From Saccharomyces mikatae IFO 1815 (taxonomy: Eukaryota > Ascomycota > Saccharomycetes > Saccharomycetales > Saccharomycetaceae), in assembly GCF_947241705.1 (NCBI RefSeq), contig NC_079258.1, positions 186,001 to 250,000 of the forward strand: 64,000 nt of DNA. Reading direction: 5' to 3'. A model generated the notes under the pieces. That model was given only the letters and a program-made list of their open reading frames with translations, did not search any database and had not been told where the DNA came from. Positions 1 through 10,445 of this stretch are shown piece after piece (position 1 is the stretch's first letter; each line of letters opens with the position of its first letter). A program made the translations under genes and the position numbers.

Positions 1-3000
1 TGAATACTCTAGAAAAATTATGTTTAGGCTATCAAGCCGTCGTGAAGAAAGAGAATCCAAATAGTCAGCTCAGTGAGCTGTCAAATGACTTGACTTCTGT
101 ACTAGTGATTTTACTGAAATACAACTTTAGCAAAAGGCATCTGCAGTGGCTTTTACATCTTTCATATTACTTCATTAAAGGAAATGATATGCGCTCTTCT
201 GGTATTATGCTTCAGACGGTAGACCAGCTCTTTTCGTTCTACTTAGATCAAGACAGCGACGAAAATGCGAGGATGATGTCAAGAATAATGCCCATCAAGC
301 TAGTGTTGATGATTATGGATCGGCTAGTGGAAGATAATGGATCAGGCTTCCTCACGTGCTTGAATATTTTATTCAAGATAATTCTGACCAACAAACCGCT
401 ATTCAAACAATTTTATAAAAATGATGGTTTTAAACTCATATTGAGCATGATTTGTAAAGTGGGAAAATGTCATCGACAGGTGATTATTTCTTTACTTCTC
501 ACCTATTCAATAGGTAATTATACCACGACTAACGAACTGTTTTCAGATGCTGAAAATAATATAATAAGAGAGATTCGAGATGGTAAGATAACAACAGCGG
601 AAATCATTTGTTTGATTATCAGCTTCATAGAATGGCATGTGATTAACTGTAATGTCAATGATGCTTCTTCTTTGTCAAATCTGAATTGCGACATAATAAG
701 ATTCGTCGATAATCTAGAGTTCTTAAGTACAGTTCCTGCTAATAAATCCACATTCGATCCTAGGTACAGTTATGTGATCGTTTCATTATTAGATCTCTTG
801 ATAGCTTTAAGAGAATCCGAAGGCATCTTTGAGTTCAAAAGCTCTTCCCAAGTAATTTCTAGGATGATTAAAAATACCGTAACGAATGCTCTTACGAAAT
901 ACGCCGCTTATGATTTTGAAGTCTTTTTGAGTGCATTTTTTTGTCACAATACAGAATACAAGCTAGTCCATCCCAAAACTGTAATAGATAACTGCAATTA
1001 TTTACAGCTCTCATTCACATTGATTATTTTACCTGAAATACTTAATGACATGATAGGTAGGTTTAACAAGTTAAACTCAATGATGTCGAAATATCCATAC
1101 ATAATTTCAAATCTGCTTTACCTTCTTCGAAAATTTCGGCCCGATACATCACAAATTGTCATGCCCAAAGAATTTTATTTTTCGAGTTATACGAGTCTTC
1201 TCCATTGTGTCAGTCAGATTAATAAATCATCATTTTACCATTTCAAAAATGTTTCAAAGTCGCAATTATTACAGGATTTTAAACTTTGCATAACAAACTT
1301 AATATACTTTAGTACAGCTAGGGATATAATTTGGGGGACAGAAGAGTACGAGATGTTTTCTAAATCATTAATGCTGCATCAAGAAATTTTATTCGCGCGT
1401 GGGGTATGCGATAATGAGATTACCGGTTTATTGTTGATGTTTTTAGTAAATAGGTTGCACGACCATGGATACAACAGAATAATTTTAGACTGTATCAAAA
1501 TGATCATAAAAAAAAAAGAAAGGAAACTAAAGGAGTTAGCCAATTTCTTTGATGTGATTAACAAATGTGACGTAGTCGACGGTTTGGCTCATGTACTGTC
1601 AGACAATAGTTGTGACACAATGGACTTTACAGCGAAACAATATTCATTTTTTTTCAATGATTCACAGCAGTTACGATTTAAAAACACTCTCGCCAATATC
1701 TTATTAAAGAATACACATTTTTCAGCGTTAAGCATTCAGCAGATCAATAATCAAGTCTATGAATGGAAAAATGCAAGATTCGAATACATGACCCAAAACA
1801 ACAAGAAATGCCTTATTTTATTTAAGAGAGATAACACTCCTTTAGAGTTTAAAATAAAAAAGTCTATATCAAGATACATCTCCAACATCAAAACGGATAG
1901 GGAAGAGAACTCAGTATTCTTTCGAAATAATTTGAATCTTTTAATTTTCCATCTGAGACATGTATTGGAGATACAGTTGGATCCTAATACATCCTGTAAA
2001 TGGTCGCTGGATTTTGTAGAAGATTTCAATGGGATGAAGAGAAGGCTTTTGCCAGCTTGGGAACCGAAAAATGAACCACTACTTAATGATGAGGACATGA
2101 GCCATGAAACCATAACAAGTGGTAATAGGCAAAGGAGAGAAAGTGGAAGCATTTTGTCTTACGAATTTATCGATCATGTAGAAACTCTTGAATCGGAAAC
2201 AGTTGGCGATTTGAATGAAAATAGGAAAATTCTTAGACTTTTAAGAGACAGAGATTCTATTGTAACTATTTGGAACTGCAGTCTAATTATTGGATTGGAA
2301 ATTAAGGAAGGAATTTTAATTCATGGTAGTAATTACCTTTACTTTGTAAGTGACTACTATTTTAATTTAGAGGATAAAAAAATCTCCAAACTATCCGAAA
2401 TAGCGCAAGAATTACGAGATATGACGGTTAGTTTGATCAATGGTCCTAATGCAAAAAGGATATCAACACTCCTCAAACATGAAGTTTTTGTTTGGAAGCT
2501 TCTCGACCTTACTTTTGTAACTAAAAGACCATTTCTACTCCGCGATGTTGCCATCGAATTATTATTTGAAGAAAGAGTTAGCGCGTTTTTTAGTTTTTAT
2601 AACAAAAAGGTCAGGGATGACATTCTACGAGTACTGAATAAGATTCCTAAGCACCTTCCGACCGATCCAATTTTTTCGAGTGTTTTGCAGGAAATAAATA
2701 ACCGAGGAAATAGTATAGTGACAAAAAACGGTATAGGAAAGGCAAGCATTGCTTCTAAATTCACCAGTGTCTTCTCTGCGAACAATAGCTTGATAGATGG
2801 ATTTGAGCTCAGCAAGAAATGGGTTAAGGGAGAGATTTCAAATTTTTATTATTTGTTGAGTATCAACACCCTAGCAGGAAGAACATTTAACGATTTAACT
2901 CAATATCCGGTGTTTCCTTGGGTCATTGCGGATTACGAAAGTAACGTGCTTGATTTAGAGGATCCTCAAACTTATCGAGACCTTTCTAAACCTATGGGTG

Positions 3001-4646
3001 CTCAAAGCGAGAAAAGAAAATTACAGTTTATTGAACGCTATGAAGCATTGGCCTCCTTAGATGATCCTGATTCGGCTCCATTTCATTATGGAACGCATTA
3101 TTCCTCAGCTATGATAGTATCTTCGTACTTAATAAGGCTGAAGCCTTTTGTTGAATCTTTTCTATTGTTGCAAGGTGGAAGTTTTGGCCCTGCAGATCGA
3201 CTATTCAGTTCTCTTGAAAGGGCTTGGAGCTCAGCGTCTTCTGAAAATACGACAGATGTAAGGGAATTGACACCTGAGTTTTTCTTCTTACCTGAATTTT
3301 TAACGAATGTAAATAATTATGACTTCGGTACAGATCAAGGTGGCAAAAAAGTTGATGATGTTGTCCTTCCTCCCTGGGCAAATGAAGATGCAAAGGTTTT
3401 TATCCAAAAGAACAGAGAAGCTTTAGAAAGTCCTTATGTCTCGGCACATTTGCATGAATGGATTGATCTGATATTTGGTTATAAACAAAAGGGTGAAATT
3501 GCTGTGCAGTCTATTAACGTATTTAATAGGTTGAGTTATCCCGGCGCTGTCAATCTTGATAACATTAACGATGAAAACGAGCGAAGAGCTATCACTGGCA
3601 TTATTCACAACTTTGGTCAGACGCCTTTGCAAATATTTCAGGAACCTCATCCCAAAAAGGTAGCCAATAATGTTAGACAATTAACACCAGAAGGCTGGCA
3701 TAATATTCCAAGTAAGCCAATATTCGAAAAAACAATCTACAACTTGAACGAGAAGAACAAGTCAGTGGATTATGTTGTTCATGATCCTAGTTGCTTCGAT
3801 TCGCTATACTGGAGAGGGTTTGCTTTTCCAAACTTATTTTTTAAAACAGAAGAAACATTAGTGTCTTTAAGAATTGTGAATAAAAGTTCGTTAAAGATTG
3901 GATTAGACATTTTCGAAAATAGGCATATGGCTCAAATTACATCTTTTATGTACTGGAAGTCAGGCCAATTCATAACTGGTGATAAAACTGGACTGATAAA
4001 AGTTTGGAAATACCATAAAGATAAACATTCTGCTTCCGGTAACCTTGAAAAAAAGAAAACGATGTTTGGGCACTTATTTGAACTCAAGGAGATGCGTTGT
4101 TATTACGATTACAATACCCTTTTAACCTTAGATATCAATGGCTCAGTATATATCTGGGATATGATTAATTTCGAATTAGTGAGGCAAATCGCGAATAATG
4201 CGAAAAATATAGCAATATCTCAACATAACGGAAATATAATGGCCTTGACCGAAAATAACAGCATTATAATTTTCAACTTGAATGGCGAAAAATATACATC
4301 AAAGGAGTTTGGACCAGTTAAAATCGCAACTTCAATTGATTTTTTTGATTTCACTAAATTGGATACAGGCTACAGAAAACATGACTATTGGAAAGAGATA
4401 GAAATACTACTGGTTGGGTTTTCAGATGGAACAATAGAGATTTATGAACTCTTCTTGACTTTTCACAACGAATGGGCAATAAAACTACTGAAACAACTCT
4501 CTACAGAGGGAGAGAAAGCCATAACTTGCATTAAGGCGCGGGGGAAGACATATCTGTCTCAGAAAAGACGCAAAGATACAACAAAGCCTGATGAAATAGA
4601 AATAATTGCAGGAACCCTAGATGGTAGGTTAGCTATTTGGTACTAG
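1..4646 (+). CDS. BPH1: BPH1, BEACH-WD40 protein (3' part, 5' end outside window)
   Basis: The reading frame is open from base 3, so the gene starts before the window; about 1547 codons are visible and the stop is TAG at 4644-4646. It is the yeast member of the BEACH family (Chediak-Higashi LYST relatives), implicated in vesicle trafficking and cell-wall and acid-stress phenotypes. Visible layout: a long helical N-terminal part; a PH-like segment at about 2150-2540; the BEACH domain at about 2830-3640, with the family signature around NTLAGRTFNDLTQYPVFPWV near 2860-2930; then C-terminal WD-type repeats from about 3860 to the stop (for example FITGDKTGLIKVWKY and VYIWDM). The family normally has about 2170 residues in S. 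cerevisiae, so roughly 70% is present. Identification is firm from domain order and chromosomal context next to SNT1. Confidence 0.95.
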   Translation, partial: NTLEKLCLGYQAVVKKENPNSQLSELSNDLTSVLVILLKYNFSKRHLQWLLHLSYYFIKGNDMRSSGIMLQTVDQLFSFYLDQDSDENARMMSRIMPIKLVLMIMDRLVEDNGSGFLTCLNILFKIILTNKPLFKQFYKNDGFKLILSMICKVGKCHRQVIISLLLTYSIGNYTTTNELFSDAENNIIREIRDGKITTAEIICLIISFIEWHVINCNVNDASSLSNLNCDIIRFVDNLEFLSTVPANKSTFDPRYSYVIVSLLDLLIALRESEGIFEFKSSSQVISRMIKNTVTNALTKYAAYDFEVFLSAFFCHNTEYKLVHPKTVIDNCNYLQLSFTLIILPEILNDMIGRFNKLNSMMSKYPYIISNLLYLLRKFRPDTSQIVMPKEFYFSSYTSLLHCVSQINKSSFYHFKNVSKSQLLQDFKLCITNLIYFSTARDIIWGTEEYEMFSKSLMLHQEILFARGVCDNEITGLLLMFLVNRLHDHGYNRIILDCIKMIIKKKERKLKELANFFDVINKCDVVDGLAHVLSDNSCDTMDFTAKQYSFFFNDSQQLRFKNTLANILLKNTHFSALSIQQINNQVYEWKNARFEYMTQNNKKCLILFKRDNTPLEFKIKKSISRYISNIKTDREENSVFFRNNLNLLIFHLRHVLEIQLDPNTSCKWSLDFVEDFNGMKRRLLPAWEPKNEPLLNDEDMSHETITSGNRQRRESGSILSYEFIDHVETLESETVGDLNENRKILRLLRDRDSIVTIWNCSLIIGLEIKEGILIHGSNYLYFVSDYYFNLEDKKISKLSEIAQELRDMTVSLINGPNAKRISTLLKHEVFVWKLLDLTFVTKRPFLLRDVAIELLFEERVSAFFSFYNKKVRDDILRVLNKIPKHLPTDPIFSSVLQEINNRGNSIVTKNGIGKASIASKFTSVFSANNSLIDGFELSKKWVKGEISNFYYLLSINTLAGRTFNDLTQYPVFPWVIADYESNVLDLEDPQTYRDLSKPMGAQSEKRKLQFIERYEALASLDDPDSAPFHYGTHYSSAMIVSSYLIRLKPFVESFLLLQGGSFGPADRLFSSLERAWSSASSENTTDVRELTPEFFFLPEFLTNVNNYDFGTDQGGKKVDDVVLPPWANEDAKVFIQKNREALESPYVSAHLHEWIDLIFGYKQKGEIAVQSINVFNRLSYPGAVNLDNINDENERRAITGIIHNFGQTPLQIFQEPHPKKVANNVRQLTPEGWHNIPSKPIFEKTIYNLNEKNKSVDYVVHDPSCFDSLYWRGFAFPNLFFKTEETLVSLRIVNKSSLKIGLDIFENRHMAQITSFMYWKSGQFITGDKTGLIKVWKYHKDKHSASGNLEKKKTMFGHLFELKEMRCYYDYNTLLTLDINGSVYIWDMINFELVRQIANNAKNIAISQHNGNIMALTENNSIIIFNLNGEKYTSKEFGPVKIATSIDFFDFTKLDTGYRKHDYWKEIEILLVGFSDGTIEIYELFLTFHNEWAIKLLKQLSTEGEKAITCIKARGKTYLSQKRRKDTTKPDEIEIIAGTLDGRLAIWY

Positions 4647-5113
4647 ATATGTCATCAAAACTATTCTTTAAAAAACTCAATTTTATAGTTAGTACGTTTT
4701 TTATTCAGGTCAGTTTTCGTTCTTATTATTGTAATTGCATACGTCGTCATTATCATCACCAATGCCGGGTATTTTTTTAGTATTTCTTCTTTTCTTGCGC
4801 CTATGGAAAACGGCAAAAGGGTAAAGAAAAAAAACAAATGATTAATTCTTCATTGAATTATGTAAAAATTCATAACACAACTGCAGATTCAATAGAGACA
4901 AAAAAAAACGCATTACTTTTGACTTTGTTCATCACTTTCATATTTACTCATTATTCAAGACAGGTGGAGGGAAAGAAGCCCTTACATTGCTCGAAACTTC
5001 AACAAGCAAAACAACAAACCACTTAATTGCTTTGAAACAGCTTGCTCAATAATTTGCCTACTAACTTGTGCATAGGATAGTGACTAGAAACGAAATTCAA
5101 TAATACGGACAAC
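4647..5113. other. BPH1-SNT1 intergenic region, SNT1 promoter
   Basis: This 467-bp AT-rich stretch lies between the BPH1 stop and the SNT1 start. It holds T- and A-rich tracts and a CCGGGTAT sequence near 4763 that resembles, but does not fully match, a Reb1 site. An ATG-started 62-codon frame (4838-5026) ends 87 bp before SNT1; it has a hydrophobic patch but no recognisable relatives, and I regard it as chance or at most a leader ORF. No RNA gene is visible. Confidence 0.5.
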
Positions 5114-8100
5114 ATGGGGTATCCGCCACCTACGCGAAGGCTTGGAGATAAAAAAAGGTATCATTATTCTAACAATCCTAACCGAAGGCATCCTTCTGGT
5201 GTTTATTCAAAGAGTGGTTTCTCAAAATCGATCAGTAATGGATTTGTATCATCTCCTACTTTGGATAATTCAACAAATCCATCTCTTGTTCCTGCTACTG
5301 CAACTTCACCTCTTCCTACAGCTATACCAGGAAGCGCATATGGCATCGAAGCACCTAGGCCATCTCGATATGATCCCAGCTCAGTTAGCAGGCCTTCGTC
5401 ATCATCCTACCCGTTAACAAGAAAGATTGGAAGCCGTTATAACCCAGAGGCCGAAAGACCGTCTTCAACCACCAGTTCAACTCCGGAAAGCACAAATTTA
5501 AACACAACGACACACGTCAATACTGATATCGGAAAATCACGTTATTCACGAAAAATCATGAGCAGATATAACCCTCAATCTACTGCTTCTTCAAAAGTAT
5601 CGCACTTTTCTCCAGCAACTTCAAAAGTTCAACCGTTTTATGCTGCCAATGGAAATTCTCGGGCTAGACCTAGATCAATGGATGATTATAAGCCTGATGT
5701 AACAAACAATCCCGAATCAAGTAATGTTTCATTGGTTAATAGCAATAGCCCTCATTCCTACTACTCTAGGAGCAACAAATGGAGATCCAGTGGAACGCTT
5801 TCAAGACCACTTTTTGATAATCATGTCGGTAATATGATGACCACCAGCAACACTAACTCAGTTTCTCAAAGAGAACCTTTTTGGAAGACAAATAGCATCA
5901 CTTTTTTAAAATCACCCCATTCGCAGTCATCACCATCCCTTTATGCTAATAAATTTCACGACGCAAACAAGTTAGAAAAACCAGAACCCCTAGTTAAAAC
6001 TGAAGCGTTTAGTAAAGATGAGGCAAAAACTATGCCATATCAGGATGTCAAATATATGCCAGAAGAAACAGATTATAAACCTAATGTACTCGCAGAATCC
6101 CATAGTGTAAAAAATAATGAAAAAAATGTCTTGGAAAAAATAACTACAAATGAAAGTGTGCCCGGCGTGGTGAAGGAGCACTTTATCACAGTAAAAAGAA
6201 AAGAACATGAAGAATTGCAAGCTAGCACTGTGAAGTCAAATAAAGCTAGTAAGGATGAAAAGCAAGATGGAATTTGGACGACAGCAAAAACAACTGCCAG
6301 TACAGCCCAAGTAATCAAAGAACAACAGGGAGAACTAATAAAACCTATCAAGAGAAAAGAAAGTCCGGAAATTAGAGATTATGAAAGAATATACGACCCG
6401 AAGGCTCTGAAAACAGACTTAACGAAACTGAGAGTTGAAGAGAATAATAAAAGGTATGAAGAACCACTCGAGGAAGTTGAAGGATGTATTTTTCCACTAT
6501 CAAAAGCAGAAACAAGATTGTGGGAAATAAAAAACCAGAAGAGAAACAAAATGATCATCAAACAGAAATACCTGCTGAAAAAGGCAATCAGAAGTTTCTC
6601 AGAGTATCCATTTTACGTCCAAAACAAACTTATTCACCAGCAAGCCACGGGGCTTATCCTAACTAAAATAATATCAAAAATAAAAAAGCAAGAACATTTG
6701 AAAAGAATAAAATTGAAACATAATTATTTTGATTTGCAGAAGAAGTATGAAAAAGAATGCGAGGTTTTAACTAAACTAAGCGAAAATTTAAGGAAGGAAG
6801 AGATCGAAAATAAACGTAGAGAGCATGAGTTAATGGAACAGAAAAGACGCGAGGAAGGAATCGAAACAGAAAAGGAAAAAAGCTTACGCCATCCATCTTC
6901 CTCTTCATCATCCCGTCGCAGAAACAGAGCTGATTTCGTTGATGATGCGGAAATGGAAAATGTACTATTACAGATTGATCCGAATTATAAGCATTATCAG
7001 GCCGCTGCAACAATTCCTTCTTTGATTTTAGACCCAGTACACAAATTTTCTTTCAAGTTCTGTGACGTTAATAATTTAGTTACAGACAAGAATCTTTGGG
7101 CATCTAGAATATTAAAGGATGCTACAGACAACTTCTCTGATCACGAACACTCTTTATTTTTGGAAGGTTATCTGATTCATCCCAAAAAATTTGGAAAGAT
7201 TTCACACTACATGGGTGGTTTACGAACTCCTGAGGAATGTGTTTTACATTATTATAGAACCAAGAAAACTGTAAATTATAGACAGCTTCTTATTGATAAA
7301 AACAAAAAGAGGAAAATGTCAGCTGCTGCCAAGCGTCGTAAGAGAAAGGAAAGAGGTAATGAGGAAGAAATTGAAGTCGAGGAAGGTAAAGATGAGTCAA
7401 TTAGCACAGCGGATAAGGAAGAAAAAAGTGAAGAAATTATTAAAGAAATAGCTCCGCCCGTTTTGGTTCAAGTTCTTGAAGCTAAAGATAAATTACGAGA
7501 TATATCCGAGAATATCGTCAAAAATACAGCTGAAAATGGAAACGAAGATATTGCAGATGGACGAGAAGATACTATGACCACAAGCAATTTGAAAAGGGTG
7601 CATGATGTGATTGAAGATACGTCAAGTTTGATCAAAATCGGCGATAGTGTTCCATCAATGGTACAAAAAGGAAGTATACAAAGCGATTATTATCCAGACG
7701 AGACCAGAGAACTTGATTTTAATTTAGAGAATGCGCTGCAAAGAAAGAAACACAAAACTGTGCCAGACCATAAAACAAGTTATTGGAGTGTTCGTGAATC
7801 TCAACTCTTCCCAGAATTATTGAAAGAGTTTGGCTCCCAGTGGTCTTTGATATCGGAGAAGCTGGGCACCAAGTCTACCACAATGGTAAGGAATTATTAC
7901 CAAAGAAATGCGGCGCGCAATGGGTGGAAAACACTAGTTGATGAAACTGACTTGAAGCGAGACGGAACTAGTTCAGAATCGGTGCACCAATCCCAAATAT
8001 TAATGCAACCAGAACGTCCCAATATCAATGCGTACAGTAACATTCCGCCTCAACAAATGCCGGCTTTAGGATTTTTTATTGGCCAACCAACGCACGGTCA

Positions 8101-8788
8101 TGATACCTCCATATCATCTACAGATGGCTCTACGAGGCCATTTGGGCCTGAATTTCATCGCGATAGTTTTTCTAAAGTTAGCGCTCCTTTAACCACGTTA
8201 CCACCACCAAGACTACCCTCCATCCAGTTTCCTCGTTCAGAAGTACCTGAACATACAATGACAGACCTCCGCAACAGAACCGTAGACCATATTGACACAT
8301 TAGCGGATGCGGCTTCGTCAATAACAAATAACCAAAACTTTAGTAATGAAAGGCATTCCATTGAAGCTAGCCGTAAGTCGACGACAATCAATAATCTATT
8401 GAATAATCCTAACCGAGATATGAAAACTTCTATCCAAAATGCTTCTAGGTGCCAAGCAGAAGTCGAAGACACTCCCAACTTAAACAATATTGTAGTTCAA
8501 GAAATAAAACAAAACATCACCACACCAAGATCCAGTTCTATTTCCGCGCTTCTGAACCCTGTAAATGGAAATGGACAATCGAACCCGGATGGAAGGCCCT
8601 TGCCACCATTGAACCATACTGTTTCTCGAGGCATACCTTTCACTTTACCTGCTCCACGAGCTAGTTCGACAAGTCGTGCGCCTCCAAAGTTCAATTTTTC
8701 GAATGATCCACTGGCTGCCTTGGCTGCAGTAGCATCCGCGCCAGATGCAATGAACGGCTTTTTGTCTAAAAAGGAAAATAATGATTGA
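5114..8788 (+). CDS. SNT1: SNT1, SANT-domain subunit of the Set3 histone deacetylase complex
   Basis: A 1224-residue nuclear protein, nearly the length of S. cerevisiae Snt1 (about 1226). Snt1 is the NCoR/SMRT-like scaffold of Set3C with Hos2, Hst1, Sif2 and Set3, which represses meiotic genes and acts in transcribed chromatin. The N-terminal 400 residues are Ser/Thr/Pro-rich and low in complexity. A charged coiled-coil stretch follows at about 470-610, with a Ser/Arg run around 595-605. The first SANT domain is at about 660-720 (WASRILKD through HYYRTKK), followed by basic and acidic tracts. The second SANT domain is at about 889-933, starting YWSVRESQLFPELLKEFGSQ. The start MGYPPPTRRL matches the known N-terminus as I remember it. 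The disordered parts differ substantially from S. cerevisiae while the SANT domains are nearly unchanged. Confidence 0.95.
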   Translation: MGYPPPTRRLGDKKRYHYSNNPNRRHPSGVYSKSGFSKSISNGFVSSPTLDNSTNPSLVPATATSPLPTAIPGSAYGIEAPRPSRYDPSSVSRPSSSSYPLTRKIGSRYNPEAERPSSTTSSTPESTNLNTTTHVNTDIGKSRYSRKIMSRYNPQSTASSKVSHFSPATSKVQPFYAANGNSRARPRSMDDYKPDVTNNPESSNVSLVNSNSPHSYYSRSNKWRSSGTLSRPLFDNHVGNMMTTSNTNSVSQREPFWKTNSITFLKSPHSQSSPSLYANKFHDANKLEKPEPLVKTEAFSKDEAKTMPYQDVKYMPEETDYKPNVLAESHSVKNNEKNVLEKITTNESVPGVVKEHFITVKRKEHEELQASTVKSNKASKDEKQDGIWTTAKTTASTAQVIKEQQGELIKPIKRKESPEIRDYERIYDPKALKTDLTKLRVEENNKRYEEPLEEVEGCIFPLSKAETRLWEIKNQKRNKMIIKQKYLLKKAIRSFSEYPFYVQNKLIHQQATGLILTKIISKIKKQEHLKRIKLKHNYFDLQKKYEKECEVLTKLSENLRKEEIENKRREHELMEQKRREEGIETEKEKSLRHPSSSSSSRRRNRADFVDDAEMENVLLQIDPNYKHYQAAATIPSLILDPVHKFSFKFCDVNNLVTDKNLWASRILKDATDNFSDHEHSLFLEGYLIHPKKFGKISHYMGGLRTPEECVLHYYRTKKTVNYRQLLIDKNKKRKMSAAAKRRKRKERGNEEEIEVEEGKDESISTADKEEKSEEIIKEIAPPVLVQVLEAKDKLRDISENIVKNTAENGNEDIADGREDTMTTSNLKRVHDVIEDTSSLIKIGDSVPSMVQKGSIQSDYYPDETRELDFNLENALQRKKHKTVPDHKTSYWSVRESQLFPELLKEFGSQWSLISEKLGTKSTTMVRNYYQRNAARNGWKTLVDETDLKRDGTSSESVHQSQILMQPERPNINAYSNIPPQQMPALGFFIGQPTHGHDTSISSTDGSTRPFGPEFHRDSFSKVSAPLTTLPPPRLPSIQFPRSEVPEHTMTDLRNRTVDHIDTLADAASSITNNQNFSNERHSIEASRKSTTINNLLNNPNRDMKTSIQNASRCQAEVEDTPNLNNIVVQEIKQNITTPRSSSISALLNPVNGNGQSNPDGRPLPPLNHTVSRGIPFTLPAPRASSTSRAPPKFNFSNDPLAALAAVASAPDAMNGFLSKKENND

Positions 8789-9199
8789 GTAAACGGCTGC
8801 GAGAAAGTTATATCTATACTTTATTTTCCCACCTTCTAGTGATTGACAAAACTATCAAATATACGTTACCTTGCACGGTGAGCAGTATCGTATATTCTAT
8901 ATATCAAATAAGGACCTATTGATCATAATTGTAATTTCTTATTGAACCTGTAGCATATAGCTTTTGGTTTTTAATGACCTCTCTTTAAGTGTCGTGTAAA
9001 TATGTCACATTTTTTTTTTATACGGATTCATATGCCTTGCTTGGCGTGCGGCCACCGCTGAAAATCGCAAAACCTACAAAGGAATAAACATCACGAAAAA
9101 GTTGCTGAAAAACTGGAAAAATATTTTTCATTTTACTGTTGTTCACAAGTGATTTTGCGCAAAATAAGAGGATTGAACCGATTATCTTCGTCTTGAAGC
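8789..9199. other. SNT1-ELO2 intergenic region, ELO2 promoter
   Basis: A 411-bp region with AT-rich TATATA-type stretches near 8890-8905, a T run near 9010, and a GC-rich island (GCGTGCGGCCACCGC) at about 9043-9057 that stands out from its surroundings and could hold a zinc-cluster or general regulatory factor site. I cannot name the factor. No RNA gene or repeat is visible. Confidence 0.4.
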
Positions 9200-10243
9200 A
9201 TGAATTCACTCGTTACTCAATATGCTGCTCCGTTGTTTGAGCGTTATCCCCAACTACATGACTATTTACCGACTTTAGAACGACCATTCTTCAATGTTTC
9301 GTTGTGGGAGCATTTCGATGATATTGTCACGTGTGTAACTAACGGTAAATTTGTTCCAAGTGAATTTCAGTTTGTTGCTGGTGAATTACCATTAAGTACA
9401 CTGCCTCCTGTACTGTATACGATCGCTGCTTATTATGTGATTATTTTCGGTGGCGAGTTACTGTTAAGTAAGTCGAAGCCTTTTAAATTAAATGGCCTTT
9501 TCCAATTGCATAATCTGTTTTTAACTTCTCTTTCCCTGACGCTATTGTTGCTTATGATTGAACAGTTGGTACCTATTATTGTTCAGCACGGGTTATATTT
9601 CGCTATCTGCAATATTGGTGCTTGGACTCAACCACTTGTTACATTATATTACATGAATTACATTGTCAAATTTATTGAATTTATAGACACAATTTTCTTG
9701 GTGCTAAAGCATAAGAAATTGACATTTTTGCATACTTATCACCATGGCGCTACCGCTTTATTGTGTTACACCCAATTGATGGGCACCACCTCAATTTCTT
9801 GGGTCCCTATTTCATTAAATCTTGGAGTGCATGTGGTTATGTATTGGTATTATTTCCTAGCTGCTAGAGGCATCAGAGTCTGGTGGAAAGAGTGGGTTAC
9901 TAGATTTCAAATCATTCAATTTGTTTTGGATATTGGCTTCATTTATTTTGCTGTCTATCAAAAAGCAGCCCACTTATATTTCCCAGTTTTACCACATTGT
10001 GGTGACTGTGTAGGCTCGACAACTGCCACCTTTGCTGGTTGTGCTATTATTTCTTCATATTTGGTACTATTCATCTCATTCTACATTAACGTTTATAAGC
10101 GTAAAGGAACCAAAACTAGTAGAGTAGTGAAGCGTGCACACGGTGGTGTTGCCGCCAAAGTCAACGAGTACGTTAACGTTGACTTAAAAAACGTTCCAAC
10201 TCCATCTCCATCGCCAAAACCTCAACACAGAAGAAAAAGGTAA
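9200..10243 (+). CDS. ELO2: ELO2 (FEN1), very-long-chain fatty acid elongase
   Basis: A 347-residue multi-pass ER membrane protein, the same length as S. cerevisiae Elo2. It performs the 3-ketoacyl-CoA synthase condensation that extends fatty acids up to C24 for ceramide and sphingolipid synthesis. The diagnostic histidine box HTYHH lies at residues 178-182, with hydrophobic segments before and after it. The C-terminus is basic and lysine/arginine-rich (QHRRKR), consistent with ER retention. It is one of three yeast elongases, with ELO1 its duplication partner by common knowledge. The start codon is the first ATG, with no competing in-frame ATG nearby. Identification is very secure. Confidence 0.97.
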   Translation: MNSLVTQYAAPLFERYPQLHDYLPTLERPFFNVSLWEHFDDIVTCVTNGKFVPSEFQFVAGELPLSTLPPVLYTIAAYYVIIFGGELLLSKSKPFKLNGLFQLHNLFLTSLSLTLLLLMIEQLVPIIVQHGLYFAICNIGAWTQPLVTLYYMNYIVKFIEFIDTIFLVLKHKKLTFLHTYHHGATALLCYTQLMGTTSISWVPISLNLGVHVVMYWYYFLAARGIRVWWKEWVTRFQIIQFVLDIGFIYFAVYQKAAHLYFPVLPHCGDCVGSTTATFAGCAIISSYLVLFISFYINVYKRKGTKTSRVVKRAHGGVAAKVNEYVNVDLKNVPTPSPSPKPQHRRKR

Positions 10244-10445
10244 GTTACAACCCTCAGGCAAGTTTGAAGTGCTGATTTTCGTGAATTCTTTTTCTCTTGG
10301 CGAATCTATTATTACTATTACTATTATATTGTAAAGATCGAGATGGTTTTGTTATATATACTACATATACATATTATTCTCGAAAAAAAAAAGGCTCCCC
10401 GTATCCTCTCAAAAGTTATTGATTATTATTACTCAGATGTGTGTC

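Noticed and set aside
4838-5026. 62-codon ATG frame before SNT1 with a hydrophobic stretch
   Set aside because: No recognisable domain or relative, and AT-rich composition gives such hydrophobic frames by chance. At most it is a leader ORF.
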